A program made the translations under genes and the position numbers. DNA of 64,000 nt, taken from positions 189,840-253,839 of the forward strand of contig CAVYPD010000024.1 of assembly GCA_963770275.1 (NCBI GenBank), given 5' to 3'. The notes under the pieces are model-generated. The model saw only the letters and a list, made by a program, of their open reading frames with translations. It was not told the DNA's origin and did no database searches. The stretch's first letter is position 1. Every line of letters starts with the position of its first letter. Below, piece after piece: positions 1 through 8,987 of the stretch. Source of the DNA: Roseiarcus sp963770275 (GTDB lineage Bacteria > Pseudomonadota > Alphaproteobacteria > Rhizobiales > Beijerinckiaceae).

Positions 1-1
1 C

Positions 2-346
2 GACGGCGCCGACCTCTATTGCCGGGTGCCGATCTCGATGGTCCAGGCCTCGCTCGGCGGCGAGTTCAACGTTCGGACGCTCGATGGGACCGAGTCCAAG
101 GTCAGCGTCCCGGAAGGCGCCCAATCGGGGCGCCAACTGAGGCTGCGCGGCAAGGGCATGCCGGTGCTGCGCGCACGCGATTCAGGTGACCTGTTCGTGC
201 AGCTCGTTGTCGAGACGCCACAGAACCTCACGCGGCGTCAGCGCGAGCTCTTGACCGAGTTCGCCTCCGAATCGTCGAACACGACCCACCCGGAAAGCGC
301 TGGCTTCTTCGCCAAGATGAAGGAGTTTTTCGAGGGTCGCGCCTGA
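2..346 (+). CDS. DnaJ-type co-chaperone, C-terminal fragment (5' end outside window)
   Basis: The reading frame is open from the window edge to the stop at 344-346, so only the last ~114 residues are seen. The segment LGGEFNVRTLDG followed by KVSVPEGAQSGRQLRLRGKGMP is the hallmark of the DnaJ/CbpA C-terminal substrate-binding beta-sandwich, and the ending LTRRQRELLTEFA matches the family's last helix. The protein is expected to deliver unfolded clients to DnaK in the cytoplasm. Whether this is canonical DnaJ with a zinc domain or a CbpA-like protein cannot be told because the N-terminus is missing. Confidence 0.85.
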   Translation, partial: DGADLYCRVPISMVQASLGGEFNVRTLDGTESKVSVPEGAQSGRQLRLRGKGMPVLRARDSGDLFVQLVVETPQNLTRRQRELLTEFASESSNTTHPESAGFFAKMKEFFEGRA

Positions 347-442
347 CGCTCGGGTTTGCGACGCGGGAAGCGACCGGTATAAGCCGAACCGCGCCAGGAG
401 CGCGCTGAAGACATCTGGAGCCTCGTCGCTCGCGGAGCCGAA

Positions 443-1076
443 ATGCAGGGTCGAGCGCTGGACAAGACAGGTCGACGAGGGCTCGCCGACAGCGCGCGTT
501 TTCTCAAGACACTCATAGCGGCGCCACGATTGACCGGCGCCGTCGCGCCATCGGGGCGAGCGCTCGCGCGCGCGATGGCGGCGGCGATCGGCTCGCCGTC
601 GAAAGGGCTCGTCGTCGAACTCGGGCCCGGCACCGGCCCGGTGACCCAGTCGCTGATCGAGACCGGCGTCGCCGCCTGAGCGGTTCGTGCTGGTCGAGTA
701 CGATCCGGCCTTTTGCCGGATGTTGGAAGAACGCTTCGATGGCGTCCGCGTCATCCAGGGCGACGCCTACGACTTGCCGCGCACGCTCGCGTCCTTCGCG
801 GGCCAGCCGATCGCCGCCGTTGTCTCCAGTTTGCCCCTGCTCAACCAACCGCCGCCTCACCGCACGAAACTGATCGCCGACGCCTTCGCGCTGATGGGGC
901 CTGCGGGGGTATTCGTGCAGTTCACCTATGGGCTTCAGTCGCCGGTTCCGCGCGAAGCCTGCGCCAATCGTTATTTCGCCGTTCGCTCGAAGCCGATCCT
1001 GCGCAATCTGCCCCCGGCCTTCGTGTGGACCTATCGGCTTGATACGAAGAGCGGCGACGTTGGCGAGGGCCGGTGA
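443..1076 (+). CDS. pmtA: Phospholipid N-methyltransferase PmtA-like, frame broken by one extra base
   Basis: An SAM-dependent methyltransferase of the alphaproteobacterial PmtA type, which methylates phosphatidylethanolamine stepwise towards phosphatidylcholine. The N-terminal part (443-676) carries motif I, VVELGPGTGPVTQSL. The second part, in another frame to 1076, carries FVLVEYDPAF, a VIQGDAYDL acidic segment and PLLNQPPPHRTKLI. Deleting the T at 677 joins them as ETGVAAERFVLVEYDP and gives ~210 residues, the usual length. So this is one gene with a single-base insertion, a true mutation or a sequencing error. It ends next to pyrF, whose probable start lies 1 base downstream. Identification as PmtA rather than a KsgA-like methylase is from motif memory. 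Confidence 0.7.
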
Positions 1077-1077
1077 G

Positions 1078-1779
1078 TTGACCACGCTTGCGCCGCGCGA
1101 CCGATTGATCGTCGCCCTCGACATGTCCGACCTGGGCGATGCGCGCCGGCTCATCGAGCGGATTGGCGACAGCACGGTCTTCTATAAGGTTGGGATGGAG
1201 CTCGCTTACGGCGGCGGTTTGCCGCTTGTCTCCGAATTGACTGCGGCGGGCAAACGGGTCTTCCTCGACCTCAAGCTGCATGACATTCCCAACACCGTCG
1301 AGCGGGCGACAGCGCAGGCGGCTAAATTGGGCGCGAGGTTCCTTACCGTCCATGCCTATCCGCAGACGATGCGCGCAGCGGTCGCGGGCGCCAAAGGATC
1401 GGGAATGCAGATCCTCGCCGTCACGGTGCTGACTTCCTACGACGACGCCGATCTTTTCGACGCGGTCTACCGCTTCGGCGTGGTCGAGACGGTCCGGCGG
1501 CGTGCCGAACAGGCGCTTGAGCTCGGCGTCGACGGACTGGTGGCGAGCGCCGAGGAGGCGGTCCTGGCGCGCCAGACCGTCGGTGCGAAGCTTCTCCTTG
1601 TCACCCCTGGCATTCGGCCCGCAGGCGGCGCAGTCGGCGACCAGAAGCGCGTCGCCACGCCCACCGAGGCCATGCGCAACGGCGCCGACTACCTGGTCGT
1701 GGGCCGCCCGGTCACTCAGGCGCCTGATCCTCGCGCGGCCGCCGAGGCGATCGTCGCCGAAATCGGCGAGCCGCATTGA
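1078..1779 (+). CDS. pyrF: Orotidine 5'-phosphate decarboxylase
   Basis: Catalyses the last step of UMP synthesis, decarboxylation of OMP. LIVALDMSD opens the TIM barrel, FLDLKLHDIPNTV holds the catalytic Asp-Lys-x-x-Asp array (DLKLHDIP), and VTPGIRP plus YLVVGRPVTQA are the phosphate-binding segments. About 233 residues, normal for the family. The open frame extends further upstream, but that part overlaps pmtA; a TTG at 1078 just after the pmtA stop fits the family N-terminus. An unusual start codon is therefore likely, and translational coupling to pmtA is plausible. Confidence 0.93.
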   Translation: MTTLAPRDRLIVALDMSDLGDARRLIERIGDSTVFYKVGMELAYGGGLPLVSELTAAGKRVFLDLKLHDIPNTVERATAQAAKLGARFLTVHAYPQTMRAAVAGAKGSGMQILAVTVLTSYDDADLFDAVYRFGVVETVRRRAEQALELGVDGLVASAEEAVLARQTVGAKLLLVTPGIRPAGGAVGDQKRVATPTEAMRNGADYLVVGRPVTQAPDPRAAAEAIVAEIGEPH

Positions 1780-1836
1780 CTTGATTGGCCGTTGAGCCGA
1801 GCTAGGCTCGCGCCAGCGCCGTTATAGGGAGCCGTC

Positions 1837-2124
1837 ATGCCCAAGGGTTACGTCATCTCGCGCGTCGATATCACCAATCCCGAGGCCTACGCGCGCTATG
1901 CCGCGGCAGCGACCAAGGCGATCGCCGACCACGGCGGCAAGCCGCTCGCGCGCGGCGGGCGCAGCGAGGCCCTGGAGGGCAACGCGCGAGCGCGCAATGT
2001 TGTGCTCGAATTCGAGAGCTACGATGCAGCCCGTCGCTATTTTCATTCCGAGCAATATCAGGCTGCGCGGGCTTTGCGCGAAGGCGCGGCGGAAATGGAA
2101 ATGGTGCTGGTCGAGGGAGCTTGA
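1837..2124 (+). CDS. DUF1330 family protein, copy 1
   Basis: A 95-residue protein of the DUF1330 family (ferredoxin-like dimeric alpha/beta barrel fold), function unknown. It begins MPKGYVISRVDITNPEAY, has the conserved GGKPLARGG turn and NVVLEFESYDAARRYFHSEQYQ, where the last part is the family signature around SEEYQ. An AGGGAG Shine-Dalgarno precedes the ATG. The next gene, 3 bases downstream, is a diverged paralogue with the same start MPKGY, so this is a tandem duplication in one transcript. Confidence 0.85.
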   Translation: MPKGYVISRVDITNPEAYARYAAAATKAIADHGGKPLARGGRSEALEGNARARNVVLEFESYDAARRYFHSEQYQAARALREGAAEMEMVLVEGA

Positions 2125-2127
2125 CGC

Positions 2128-2433
2128 ATGCCGAAGGGCTACTGGATCGTCCATATCGATGTGCGCGATCCCGAGGTTTATCAGCAGTACGTCAAAGCGA
2201 ATGCCGCCGCGTTCGCGAAATACGGGGCGCGCTTTCTCGTTCGCGGCGGCAAGCATCTCGTCACTCGAGGCAAGGCGCCCGAGCGCAATGTCGTGATTGA
2301 GTTCCGCGACTATGATACCGCCGTCGCCTGCCATGATTCCGAGGAATATCTGGAAGCCGCGAAGCTTCGCGACGCCGCGAGCGACGCGGATCTCGTGATC
2401 GTCGAGGGTTACGATGGCCCGCAGCCGGGCTGA
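2128..2433 (+). CDS. DUF1330 family protein, copy 2
   Basis: A 101-residue DUF1330 protein starting MPKGYWIVHIDVRDPEVYQQY, with FLVRGGKHLV and NVVIEFRDYDTAVACHDSEEY in the same order as in the upstream copy. The GAGGGAG before the ATG lies inside the end of copy 1. The two copies share the fold-defining positions but differ widely elsewhere, so the duplication is old or both copies were kept for heteromer formation. Biochemical role is unknown. dapB follows 24 bases downstream on the same strand. Confidence 0.85.
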   Translation: MPKGYWIVHIDVRDPEVYQQYVKANAAAFAKYGARFLVRGGKHLVTRGKAPERNVVIEFRDYDTAVACHDSEEYLEAAKLRDAASDADLVIVEGYDGPQPG

Positions 2434-2457
2434 CGATCGATCGGGGGAACCTACGAA

Positions 2458-3273
2458 ATGGCCGACTTAAGGCTGATTGTGAGCGGCGCCGCTGGCCGCA
2501 TGGGACGCATGGTCGTCCGAACGATCCATGAGTTGGACGGGTTCAAGCTCACCGGCGCGCTCGAGCGTGAAGATTCGCCCTGGCTCGGCCAGGACCCGGC
2601 GCTGCTGGCGGGATGTCCCGCAAAGGGCCTTCAGATCGTCGCCGACCCGCTGCCCTTGCTGCTCGACGCCGACGCGATCATCGATTTCTCCTCGCCCGCC
2701 GCAAGCGTCGCTCTCGCCGGCCTCGCTGCGCAGGCGCGCATCGCCGACGTGATCGGCACGACCGGCTTGACCGACGAGGATCTCGACAAGATCGACTGGG
2801 CGGCGCGCCACGCCCCGATTGTGCGCTCCGGTAACATGAGCATCGGCGTCAACCTTCTCGCGGCGCTGACGCGGCGAGCGGCGGCCGCGCTGGGTAAGGA
2901 TTTCGATATCGAGATCGTCGAGATGCATCATCGCATGAAGGTCGATGCGCCCTCTGGCACCGCGCTCCTGCTCGGCGAAGCGGCGGCGGAAGGCCGCAGC
3001 ATCGCGCTCAAGGACCATTCGGCGCGCGGCCGGGACGGCCTGACCGGCGCGCGCCGGATCGGCGACATCGGCTTCGCCGCCCTGCGCGGCGGCACGGTGG
3101 TCGGCGACCACAGCGTCATTTTCGCCGGCGAAGGCGAACGGGTGACACTCAGCCATCACGCCGAGGATCGCGCGCTCTTCGCCCGCGGCGCGCTCAAGGC
3201 CGTCACGTGGGCGAAGGACCGCAAACCAGGGCTTTATTCGATGGCGGACGTATTGGGGTTGAGCAAGGACTAA
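2458..3273 (+). CDS. dapB: 4-hydroxy-tetrahydrodipicolinate reductase
   Basis: Lysine/diaminopimelate pathway enzyme that reduces hydroxy-tetrahydrodipicolinate with NAD(P)H. The N-terminal Rossmann motif VSGAAGRMGR, the IIDFSSPAA segment, VIGTTGLTDED, the catalytic EMHHRMKVDAPSGTAL block and the C-terminal RALFARGALKAVTWA are all present. 271 residues, full length and undamaged. A GGGGGAACCTACGAA leader precedes the ATG. It shares direction and close spacing with the DUF1330 pair. Confidence 0.97.
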   Translation: MADLRLIVSGAAGRMGRMVVRTIHELDGFKLTGALEREDSPWLGQDPALLAGCPAKGLQIVADPLPLLLDADAIIDFSSPAASVALAGLAAQARIADVIGTTGLTDEDLDKIDWAARHAPIVRSGNMSIGVNLLAALTRRAAAALGKDFDIEIVEMHHRMKVDAPSGTALLLGEAAAEGRSIALKDHSARGRDGLTGARRIGDIGFAALRGGTVVGDHSVIFAGEGERVTLSHHAEDRALFARGALKAVTWAKDRKPGLYSMADVLGLSKD

Positions 3274-3297
3274 TTGCGCGCTTGCCCAGTCGCCGCG

Positions 3298-3783
3298 TCA
3301 TTTAGGCGCGACGGTTTCCGTGCAGTGGAAATCGAGTTTCGCCGACTTTTCCGTCTTGCCGGCGTGAACCTGAATGGCGAGCGGCATGCAAGTCGCGCCT
3401 TCCAGGAAGACCACTTTGTGCTCAACCCCGTCGGGGCCAAAGATAAAGTTGGTGAACGCTCTGTGGGTGGTGATCGGCTGACCGGAACGGCCGGTCTGCG
3501 TGAGATCGACGACGGCGGTCGCATATTTCGGCGTGGCGTTCTTGTCGCCTTCGAAAGTGAAGTCGATGAGGAGGCCTGTCGCCGTGTCGCCGCCGAGCGA
3601 GCCACCTTTCGGAGCGTCGACAAGGCTCTGTCCACTACTCACGAGATCGTCGGAGAGTTTTCCCGCATGTTCTAGAAACGCATAGGCTTTGACATCGGTG
3701 ATCTTGAGTTGCGCAGCTCCCGCGCCTTGCGCCAGTACGAACGAGACAATTGACGCTACGGCGCCAACGCGAAGCCCACCCAT
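3298..3783 (-). CDS. Secreted protein of unknown function
   Basis: About 161 residues from the ATG at 3783, chosen because a strong GGGGGAGGACG ribosome-binding site sits just before it and the residues MGGLRVGAVASIVSFVLAQGAGAA form a convincing Sec signal peptide. The mature part begins QLKITDVKAYAFLEHAGKL and contains LLIDFTFEGDKNATPKYATAVVDLTQTGRSGQPITTH, a beta-rich pattern, then a pair of Cys residues (in GATCMP and LDFHCTE) that may form a disulfide. I do not recognise the family. Convergent with dapB, 24 bases apart. Confidence 0.7.
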   Translation of the reverse strand: MGGLRVGAVASIVSFVLAQGAGAAQLKITDVKAYAFLEHAGKLSDDLVSSGQSLVDAPKGGSLGGDTATGLLIDFTFEGDKNATPKYATAVVDLTQTGRSGQPITTHRAFTNFIFGPDGVEHKVVFLEGATCMPLAIQVHAGKTEKSAKLDFHCTETVAPK

Positions 3784-3816
3784 CGTCCTCCCCCACCACC
3801 AGAAAGTCCGGTCCAA

Positions 3817-3856
3817 ACAAAAAAATCCCCCGGCTTGCAACGAAGCGAGCCGGGGG
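3817..3856 (-). terminator. Rho-independent terminator of the BI-1 gene
   Basis: On the minus strand a 12-bp GC-rich stem (arms at 3827-3838 and 3845-3856, one G-T pair) with a 6-base loop is followed by a run of seven T in a T-rich tract (3817-3826). It lies ~30 bases past the stop of the Bax-inhibitor-1 gene and just before the secreted-protein gene. Confidence 0.85.
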
Positions 3857-3888
3857 AAGAGCTAGATCGTTAGATTGACGATCCTATG

Positions 3889-4656
3889 TCAGTTGCTGCG
3901 CTGCGAACCTGTCAGCATCAGGAGGGCCTGGAACATGTTGATGAAGTCGAGGTAGAGGCGAAGCGCGCCGTGAATCGACTTCTTGTGGACCATCTCGTAG
4001 CTGTCGCCGCCGGCATACATCTGCTTGATCGACTGGGTATCCCAGGCGGTCAAGCCGGCGAAGATCACCACCGCAAGCAGCGAGATGCCAAACTGCAGCC
4101 CGGTGCTGTGCAGGAACATATTCAGCAAGCCCGCGACGATGAGGCCGATAACGCCCATCATCATGAACGACCCCATCGCAGACAGGCTGCGCTGAGTCGT
4201 GTAGCCGTACAGGCTCAGGCTGGCGAAGGCGGCCGCAGCGGCGAAGAAGGCGCGCCCGATCGAAGCGCCGGTGTAGACGACCAGCAGCGCCGACATCGAC
4301 AAGCCGATCAGCGCCGCGAAGGCGATGAAGGCGTTGCGCGCGGTCGCCACGGACATCGTGTTGAGGCGAGCCGAGAGCCAGAACACGAGCGCCAGCGGCG
4401 ACAGCACGATCAGCCAGCGCAGCGGCGAAGCGTAGATCGCGTGACCGAAGTCGGTCAGCGCCAGTCGCCCGTTGCCCACATCGACTGTGCCGAGCGTGAA
4501 GGCGGCATAGGCCACCAGTCCGGTCACGCCGAGCCCGAGGGTCATGTAGTTATAGACGCCGATCATATAGGCCCGGAGGCCCTGATCGACAGCGACGCCG
4601 GACCGTGCGAGCCCCGCGCCGTAACGCGTATTGGCGTAGCGGTCATAGTCGGACAT
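3889..4656 (-). CDS. Bax inhibitor-1 / YccA family inner membrane protein
   Basis: About 255 residues from ATG 4656 with an AGAGG ribosome-binding site. MSDYDRYANTRYGAG is typical of the alphaproteobacterial BI-1 group; then come seven hydrophobic helices (MIGVYNYMTLGLGVTGLVAYAAF, LRWLIVLSPLALVFWL and so on). The conserved ending has WDTQSIKQMY followed by ALRLYLDFINMFQALLML. The family is linked to membrane calcium leak and protease modulation; the role here is inferred only from family. A longer upstream in-frame start at 4722 is possible but adds an untypical N-terminus. Confidence 0.93.
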   Translation of the reverse strand: MSDYDRYANTRYGAGLARSGVAVDQGLRAYMIGVYNYMTLGLGVTGLVAYAAFTLGTVDVGNGRLALTDFGHAIYASPLRWLIVLSPLALVFWLSARLNTMSVATARNAFIAFAALIGLSMSALLVVYTGASIGRAFFAAAAAFASLSLYGYTTQRSLSAMGSFMMMGVIGLIVAGLLNMFLHSTGLQFGISLLAVVIFAGLTAWDTQSIKQMYAGGDSYEMVHKKSIHGALRLYLDFINMFQALLMLTGSQRSN

Positions 4657-5029
4657 GAGAGAAACCTCTTGGATCAAGGGTGCGGCGCCCCGCCGTTTTA
4701 CTGAATGAGCGCCGTCCCGCATAATATGGCCGTGTGGCGCCCCGCCGCAAGAGCGATTCCTGCGGGAATCGAAGTAGGTAATATTACCGATTCGTAAGAA
4801 AAGACTTGCGATTTACGGTCATCTTACGGGCGGCTCTGTTAGCGCCCTCCGCTTCCGCGCCTTCCCGCAGCCACCGGGCGGCGCTCCTCGCCCGTCGCGA
4901 GAAGCGAAGCGGCCATCTTCAATCGCGGCGGCGGCGCGAGGCAAATTGGCTTAGACTGTTGCAAGAATTTGCGACTTCTCGAACGGCCTGCTCTGGGCGC
5001 CGGCGAGTGCGTGGTCAGGGAGAGCGCTG
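4657..5029. other. Intergenic region between divergent genes
   Basis: A 373-base gap between the divergent BI-1 and glutaredoxin-DinB genes. It must hold both promoters, but I cannot point to a clear -35/-10 pair. A short open frame at 4806-5033 is low-complexity Arg/Ser/Ala and has no convincing start site, so I do not call it a gene. Confidence 0.5.
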
Positions 5030-5794
5030 GTGAACGCGCCGTCGATCCGGGTCTTCTGGCAGCCTGGTTGTTCCGCCTGCGTCAAGGTGAAGGAATTTCT
5101 CACCGGCCTCGGAGTGCCCTTCGAATCCGTCGACGTCCTCAATGACGCCAAAGGCGCGGCCGACCTTCAGCGTCTTGGCGCGAGATCGCTGCCGGTCGTA
5201 TCGCGCGGAAGCGAGTTCGTCTTTGGGCAATCGCTCGATCAGGTGGCGAGCTTCGTCGGCGTCAAAGCCAAGAGCGCCGAGCGTTTGCCGCCTGTCGAGC
5301 TTGTGGCGCGCTGGTTCGATGTGCTGGCGATCGAGAAGTCGCTCGTCGCCGAAATTCCGGTCGACAAACTCGGCCATCGCCCCATTCCGAACCGCGACCG
5401 GACGCTCAGGGACCTTGCCTACCACACCTATCAGGTCCCGGACGTCTTCGTGCGCAACGTCGGAGGCGAATTCGAGGACTGGGCGCATTACGTCAATCTG
5501 CCGACGCCACCGGAGATCAAGACGAGCGCCGACATCATCGCCTTCGGCGATCAAGCCGCCGCCGACCTCTCGAAATGGTGGGAGGGCGTCGACGACCGCA
5601 AGCTGCTCTGGACCGTGAAGACCCACTATGGCGAGCGGCCGGCGTGGGAACTGCTCGAACGCCAGACGTGGCATTCGGCCCAGCATATGCGCCAGTTGCA
5701 AGCCGTGCTGGAGGAGTTTGGCGTTCCGTTGTCGCGCAAGGCGAGCGCTGCGCTCTACGCGGGTCTGCCGCTGCCGGCCGGCCTCTGGGAATAG
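5030..5794 (+). CDS. Glutaredoxin-DinB domain fusion protein
   Basis: 254 residues with two domains. Residues ~5-80 are a glutaredoxin: VFWQPGCSACVKVKEFL gives the CxxC redox centre (CSAC), RSLPVVS is the cis-proline loop and FVFGQSLDQ the glutathione-side segment. Residues ~95-235 look like a DinB four-helix metal-binding bundle: YHTYQVPDVF near the middle and WHSAQHMRQLQ near the end supply the spaced histidines of that superfamily. A plausible role is thiol-dependent transfer or detoxification using a low-molecular-weight thiol, but the substrate is unknown. GTG start at 5030; a GGGAGAG ribosome-binding site precedes it. Confidence 0.8.
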   Translation: MNAPSIRVFWQPGCSACVKVKEFLTGLGVPFESVDVLNDAKGAADLQRLGARSLPVVSRGSEFVFGQSLDQVASFVGVKAKSAERLPPVELVARWFDVLAIEKSLVAEIPVDKLGHRPIPNRDRTLRDLAYHTYQVPDVFVRNVGGEFEDWAHYVNLPTPPEIKTSADIIAFGDQAAADLSKWWEGVDDRKLLWTVKTHYGERPAWELLERQTWHSAQHMRQLQAVLEEFGVPLSRKASAALYAGLPLPAGLWE

Positions 5795-5918
5795 TCGCTC
5801 GCTGCTTCCCCGAGGCCCCTGTACCCGCGCCGCGGTTGCTCGTCGATTGCTGCGCTGTCGTTGGCGATGTTAGACGCTTGAAACGGCGAAGACGTTTTGT
5901 GACCCCGGGAGGAGCAAC

Positions 5919-6710
<792 letters not shown>

Positions 6711-6721
6711 GGCGAGACCCG

Positions 6722-7880
6722 ATGGCGCGTCCCGAGAAGGCATCAATTTTCCAGCGGATCGAAGGCCTGCCGATCATCGTGGTCTTCATCGTCATTCTCT
6801 TGCTGTTCATGTATCTGGCGCCAGAGGTCTTCCTGCGGCCGTTCCAGTACACGACGTTCCTCTCGACCCTGCCGCCGGTGATGCTGCTCGCAATCGGGCT
6901 CACTTTCATCATCGGCGCGGGCGAGATCGATCTCAGTTTCCCCGCCGTCGTCGGCTTTTCGGGTTTCGTGCTGGCGATCATCTTCAAGGAGGGGCAGGGC
7001 TGGATCGTGTCCGCAACCGGAACTCCCGAAGGCGGGTTCCTAGCTTCTCCCCTTGCGGCCGAGCTCATTCGCTGGGGCGGCGTGGTCCTCGCGCTGTTGT
7101 CGGGGATTCTCATCGGCTTCATCAACGGCGTGCTTGTCGCCAAGATCGGCATCCCCTCGTTTATCGCGACACTCGGCACGCAGTTCTTCTGGTACGGCAT
7201 GGCGACGGTGCTGTCGGGCGGCAAGTCCTACGCCTTGCGGGGCGCCGAGGATTCGACCGTATGGAAGACCCTCGTCGGGCGTCCCTTGTCCTCCTCGAGC
7301 GTCGACTGGATGCAGCGACTCCCGATCCAGTCGCTGTGGACGGCGCTGATCATCGTCTTCATGTGGTTCGTGCTCAATCGCCACCGCTTCGGCGAGCATG
7401 CGCTGTTCATCGGCGATTTCGAACCCGGTCTCGCGCGTCGTCGGCATTGACGTCGAGCGGGAGAAGATCAAGCTCTTCACAATGATGGGCTTTCTGGCCG
7501 CGATCGCCGCGATCTTCCAGACGCTGGAGGTCAAGAACTATTTCGGCAATCAGGGGCAGGGCTATCTCTTGATCGCCATCGCCTCCGTGCTGATTGGCGG
7601 CACGTCGATCTTCGGCGGCCGCGCGACGATCATCGGCACCGTGTTCGGCTGCTTCATCATCGCCATTGTCGAGCCGGGCCTGGTGGCCACGGGACTCACG
7701 GGAGCGTGGGTCAACACGGTGCGCGGCCTCATCTTTCTCATCTCGATTATCTTCTATCTCCACATCGACGAGCCCCATCGACGCGGCGCGTTCTTCGCGC
7801 GGCTCGCTGGGGCGCGCGCTTCGGGCGGAGGCGGCTCGGCCGAGAAGCAAACGGAATCTGCGGCGCCTGGCCGGAGATAG
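6722..7880 (+). CDS. Sugar ABC transporter permease (CUT2/FrcC type), frame broken by one extra base
   Basis: Inner membrane channel protein with ~8-10 hydrophobic helices. FTFIIGAGEIDLSFPAVVGFSG early on and ASVLIGGTSIFGGRATIIGTVFG late are the conserved CUT2 permease segments. The frame from 6722 runs off at 7450; the continuing frame starts around 7420. Removing one T from the TTT at 7417-7419 gives FIGDSNPVSRVVGIDVEREKIK, exactly the family consensus. So it is one ~385-residue gene with a single-base insertion in a homopolymer. It lies between its ATPase and its binding protein. Confidence 0.85.
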
Positions 7881-7906
7881 GGCAGAACAAAAACGTGAGG
7901 AAACGC

Positions 7907-8893
7907 ATGAGCACGATCAAGATTCTTCTGGCGGCAACCGCATTGACGACGTTGATGGCGGCGCCGGCGCTCGCCGACGAGCCGCTCGGCAAGGGGCTGA
8001 CCATGTACATCCAGATGGGCGGCACGTCGGGTGACGGCGCGACGCTCGCGCGCGAAAACGGCGCGAAGGCCGCCGCGGCGGCCTTCGGCATCGATCTCAA
8101 GGCGCAATATTCCCAGTGGGACCCCGGCACGATGATCAACCAGTTCAAGGATGCCGTCGCCGCGAAGCCGAGCTGCATCGAGATCATGGGCCACCCGGGC
8201 TCCACCGCCTTTCATGATCTCGTGAAAGACGCCGTCGATCAGGGCATCGTGGTCACCGTCGGCAACTCGCCGCTCACCGATCTGCAAAAGGAGTTCGGAC
8301 CGAAAGGCGCCGGTTATGTCGGGCTGGACCTCTATGCCGGCGGCGCTCTCACCGCCAACAGCATGATCAAGGCGGGCAAGCTCAAAGCGGGCGATCAAGC
8401 CATGGTCTATGGGGTGTTCAGCCAAGCCGAGCGCGGGCTCTCGGAAAAAGGCCTCGCCGACACGCTTGATAAGGCGGGCCTCAAGGTCGACCGCGTCGAG
8501 ATCAGCCAGGAGGTCAATTCCGATCCGAGCCTTGGCGTGCCGATCCTCACCGCCTACATCCAGTCGCATCCTACCCTGAAAGCGATCGGCCTGCAGCACG
8601 GCGGCGTGACCGCCATCCTCCCCGAGGCGCTGCAGAAGGCGGGCAAAAAGCCCGGCGAAATCACGATCGGCGGCGCGGATCTCGGGCCGGCGACGATCGA
8701 TGGACTGAAGTCGGGCTATATCTCCGCGTCGCTCGACCAGCTCCTTTACATGCAGGGCTTCATGCCGGTCGTGCAATGCCTCATCTCGGCGAAGTTCAAG
8801 ATGCCGGGGCTCGATCTCAACACCGGCGCCGGCACGGTGACCCATGACACGGTCGGCGACCTGACGAAGCTCATCGACGCCGGCATCCGTTGA
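7907..8893 (+). CDS. Periplasmic sugar-binding protein of the CUT2 importer
   Basis: About 328 residues from ATG 7907, preceded by GTGAGG. The signal peptide is MSTIKILLAATALTTLMAAPALA with cleavage before DEP. The mature chain has the two-lobe Peripla_BP_4 layout: MYIQMGGTSGDGATLARENGAKAAA, IEIMGHPGSTAFHDLVKDAVDQGI, GYVGLDLYAGGALTA and ITIGGADLGPATIDGLKSGYISASLDQ. The ligand is unknown; homologues bind ribose, fructose and other monosaccharides. Its place last in the operon after the ATPase and permease is the reverse of many CUT2 operons. Confidence 0.93.
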   Translation: MSTIKILLAATALTTLMAAPALADEPLGKGLTMYIQMGGTSGDGATLARENGAKAAAAAFGIDLKAQYSQWDPGTMINQFKDAVAAKPSCIEIMGHPGSTAFHDLVKDAVDQGIVVTVGNSPLTDLQKEFGPKGAGYVGLDLYAGGALTANSMIKAGKLKAGDQAMVYGVFSQAERGLSEKGLADTLDKAGLKVDRVEISQEVNSDPSLGVPILTAYIQSHPTLKAIGLQHGGVTAILPEALQKAGKKPGEITIGGADLGPATIDGLKSGYISASLDQLLYMQGFMPVVQCLISAKFKMPGLDLNTGAGTVTHDTVGDLTKLIDAGIR

Positions 8894-8929
8894 TCGCCGC
8901 GAGGCTTATACGCGGCTGCTAACGCTCTT

Positions 8930-8955
8930 GGAGGGCGACCGACGGGTCGCCTTCC
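8930..8955 (+). terminator. Hairpin after the CUT2 operon
   Basis: An 11-bp stem (8930-8940 with 8945-8955, one G-T pair) around the loop GACG, 36 bases past the binding-protein stop. It has no T run, so it is either a weak or a factor-assisted terminator. Confidence 0.4.
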
Positions 8956-8987
8956 CCCAAGGCGTCCGGGAGGCCAAGTTCCCTCGT

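Noticed and set aside
4806..5033. Short open frame before the glutaredoxin-DinB gene
   Set aside because: Low-complexity Arg/Ala/Ser text, no ribosome-binding site and overlap with the next gene start.
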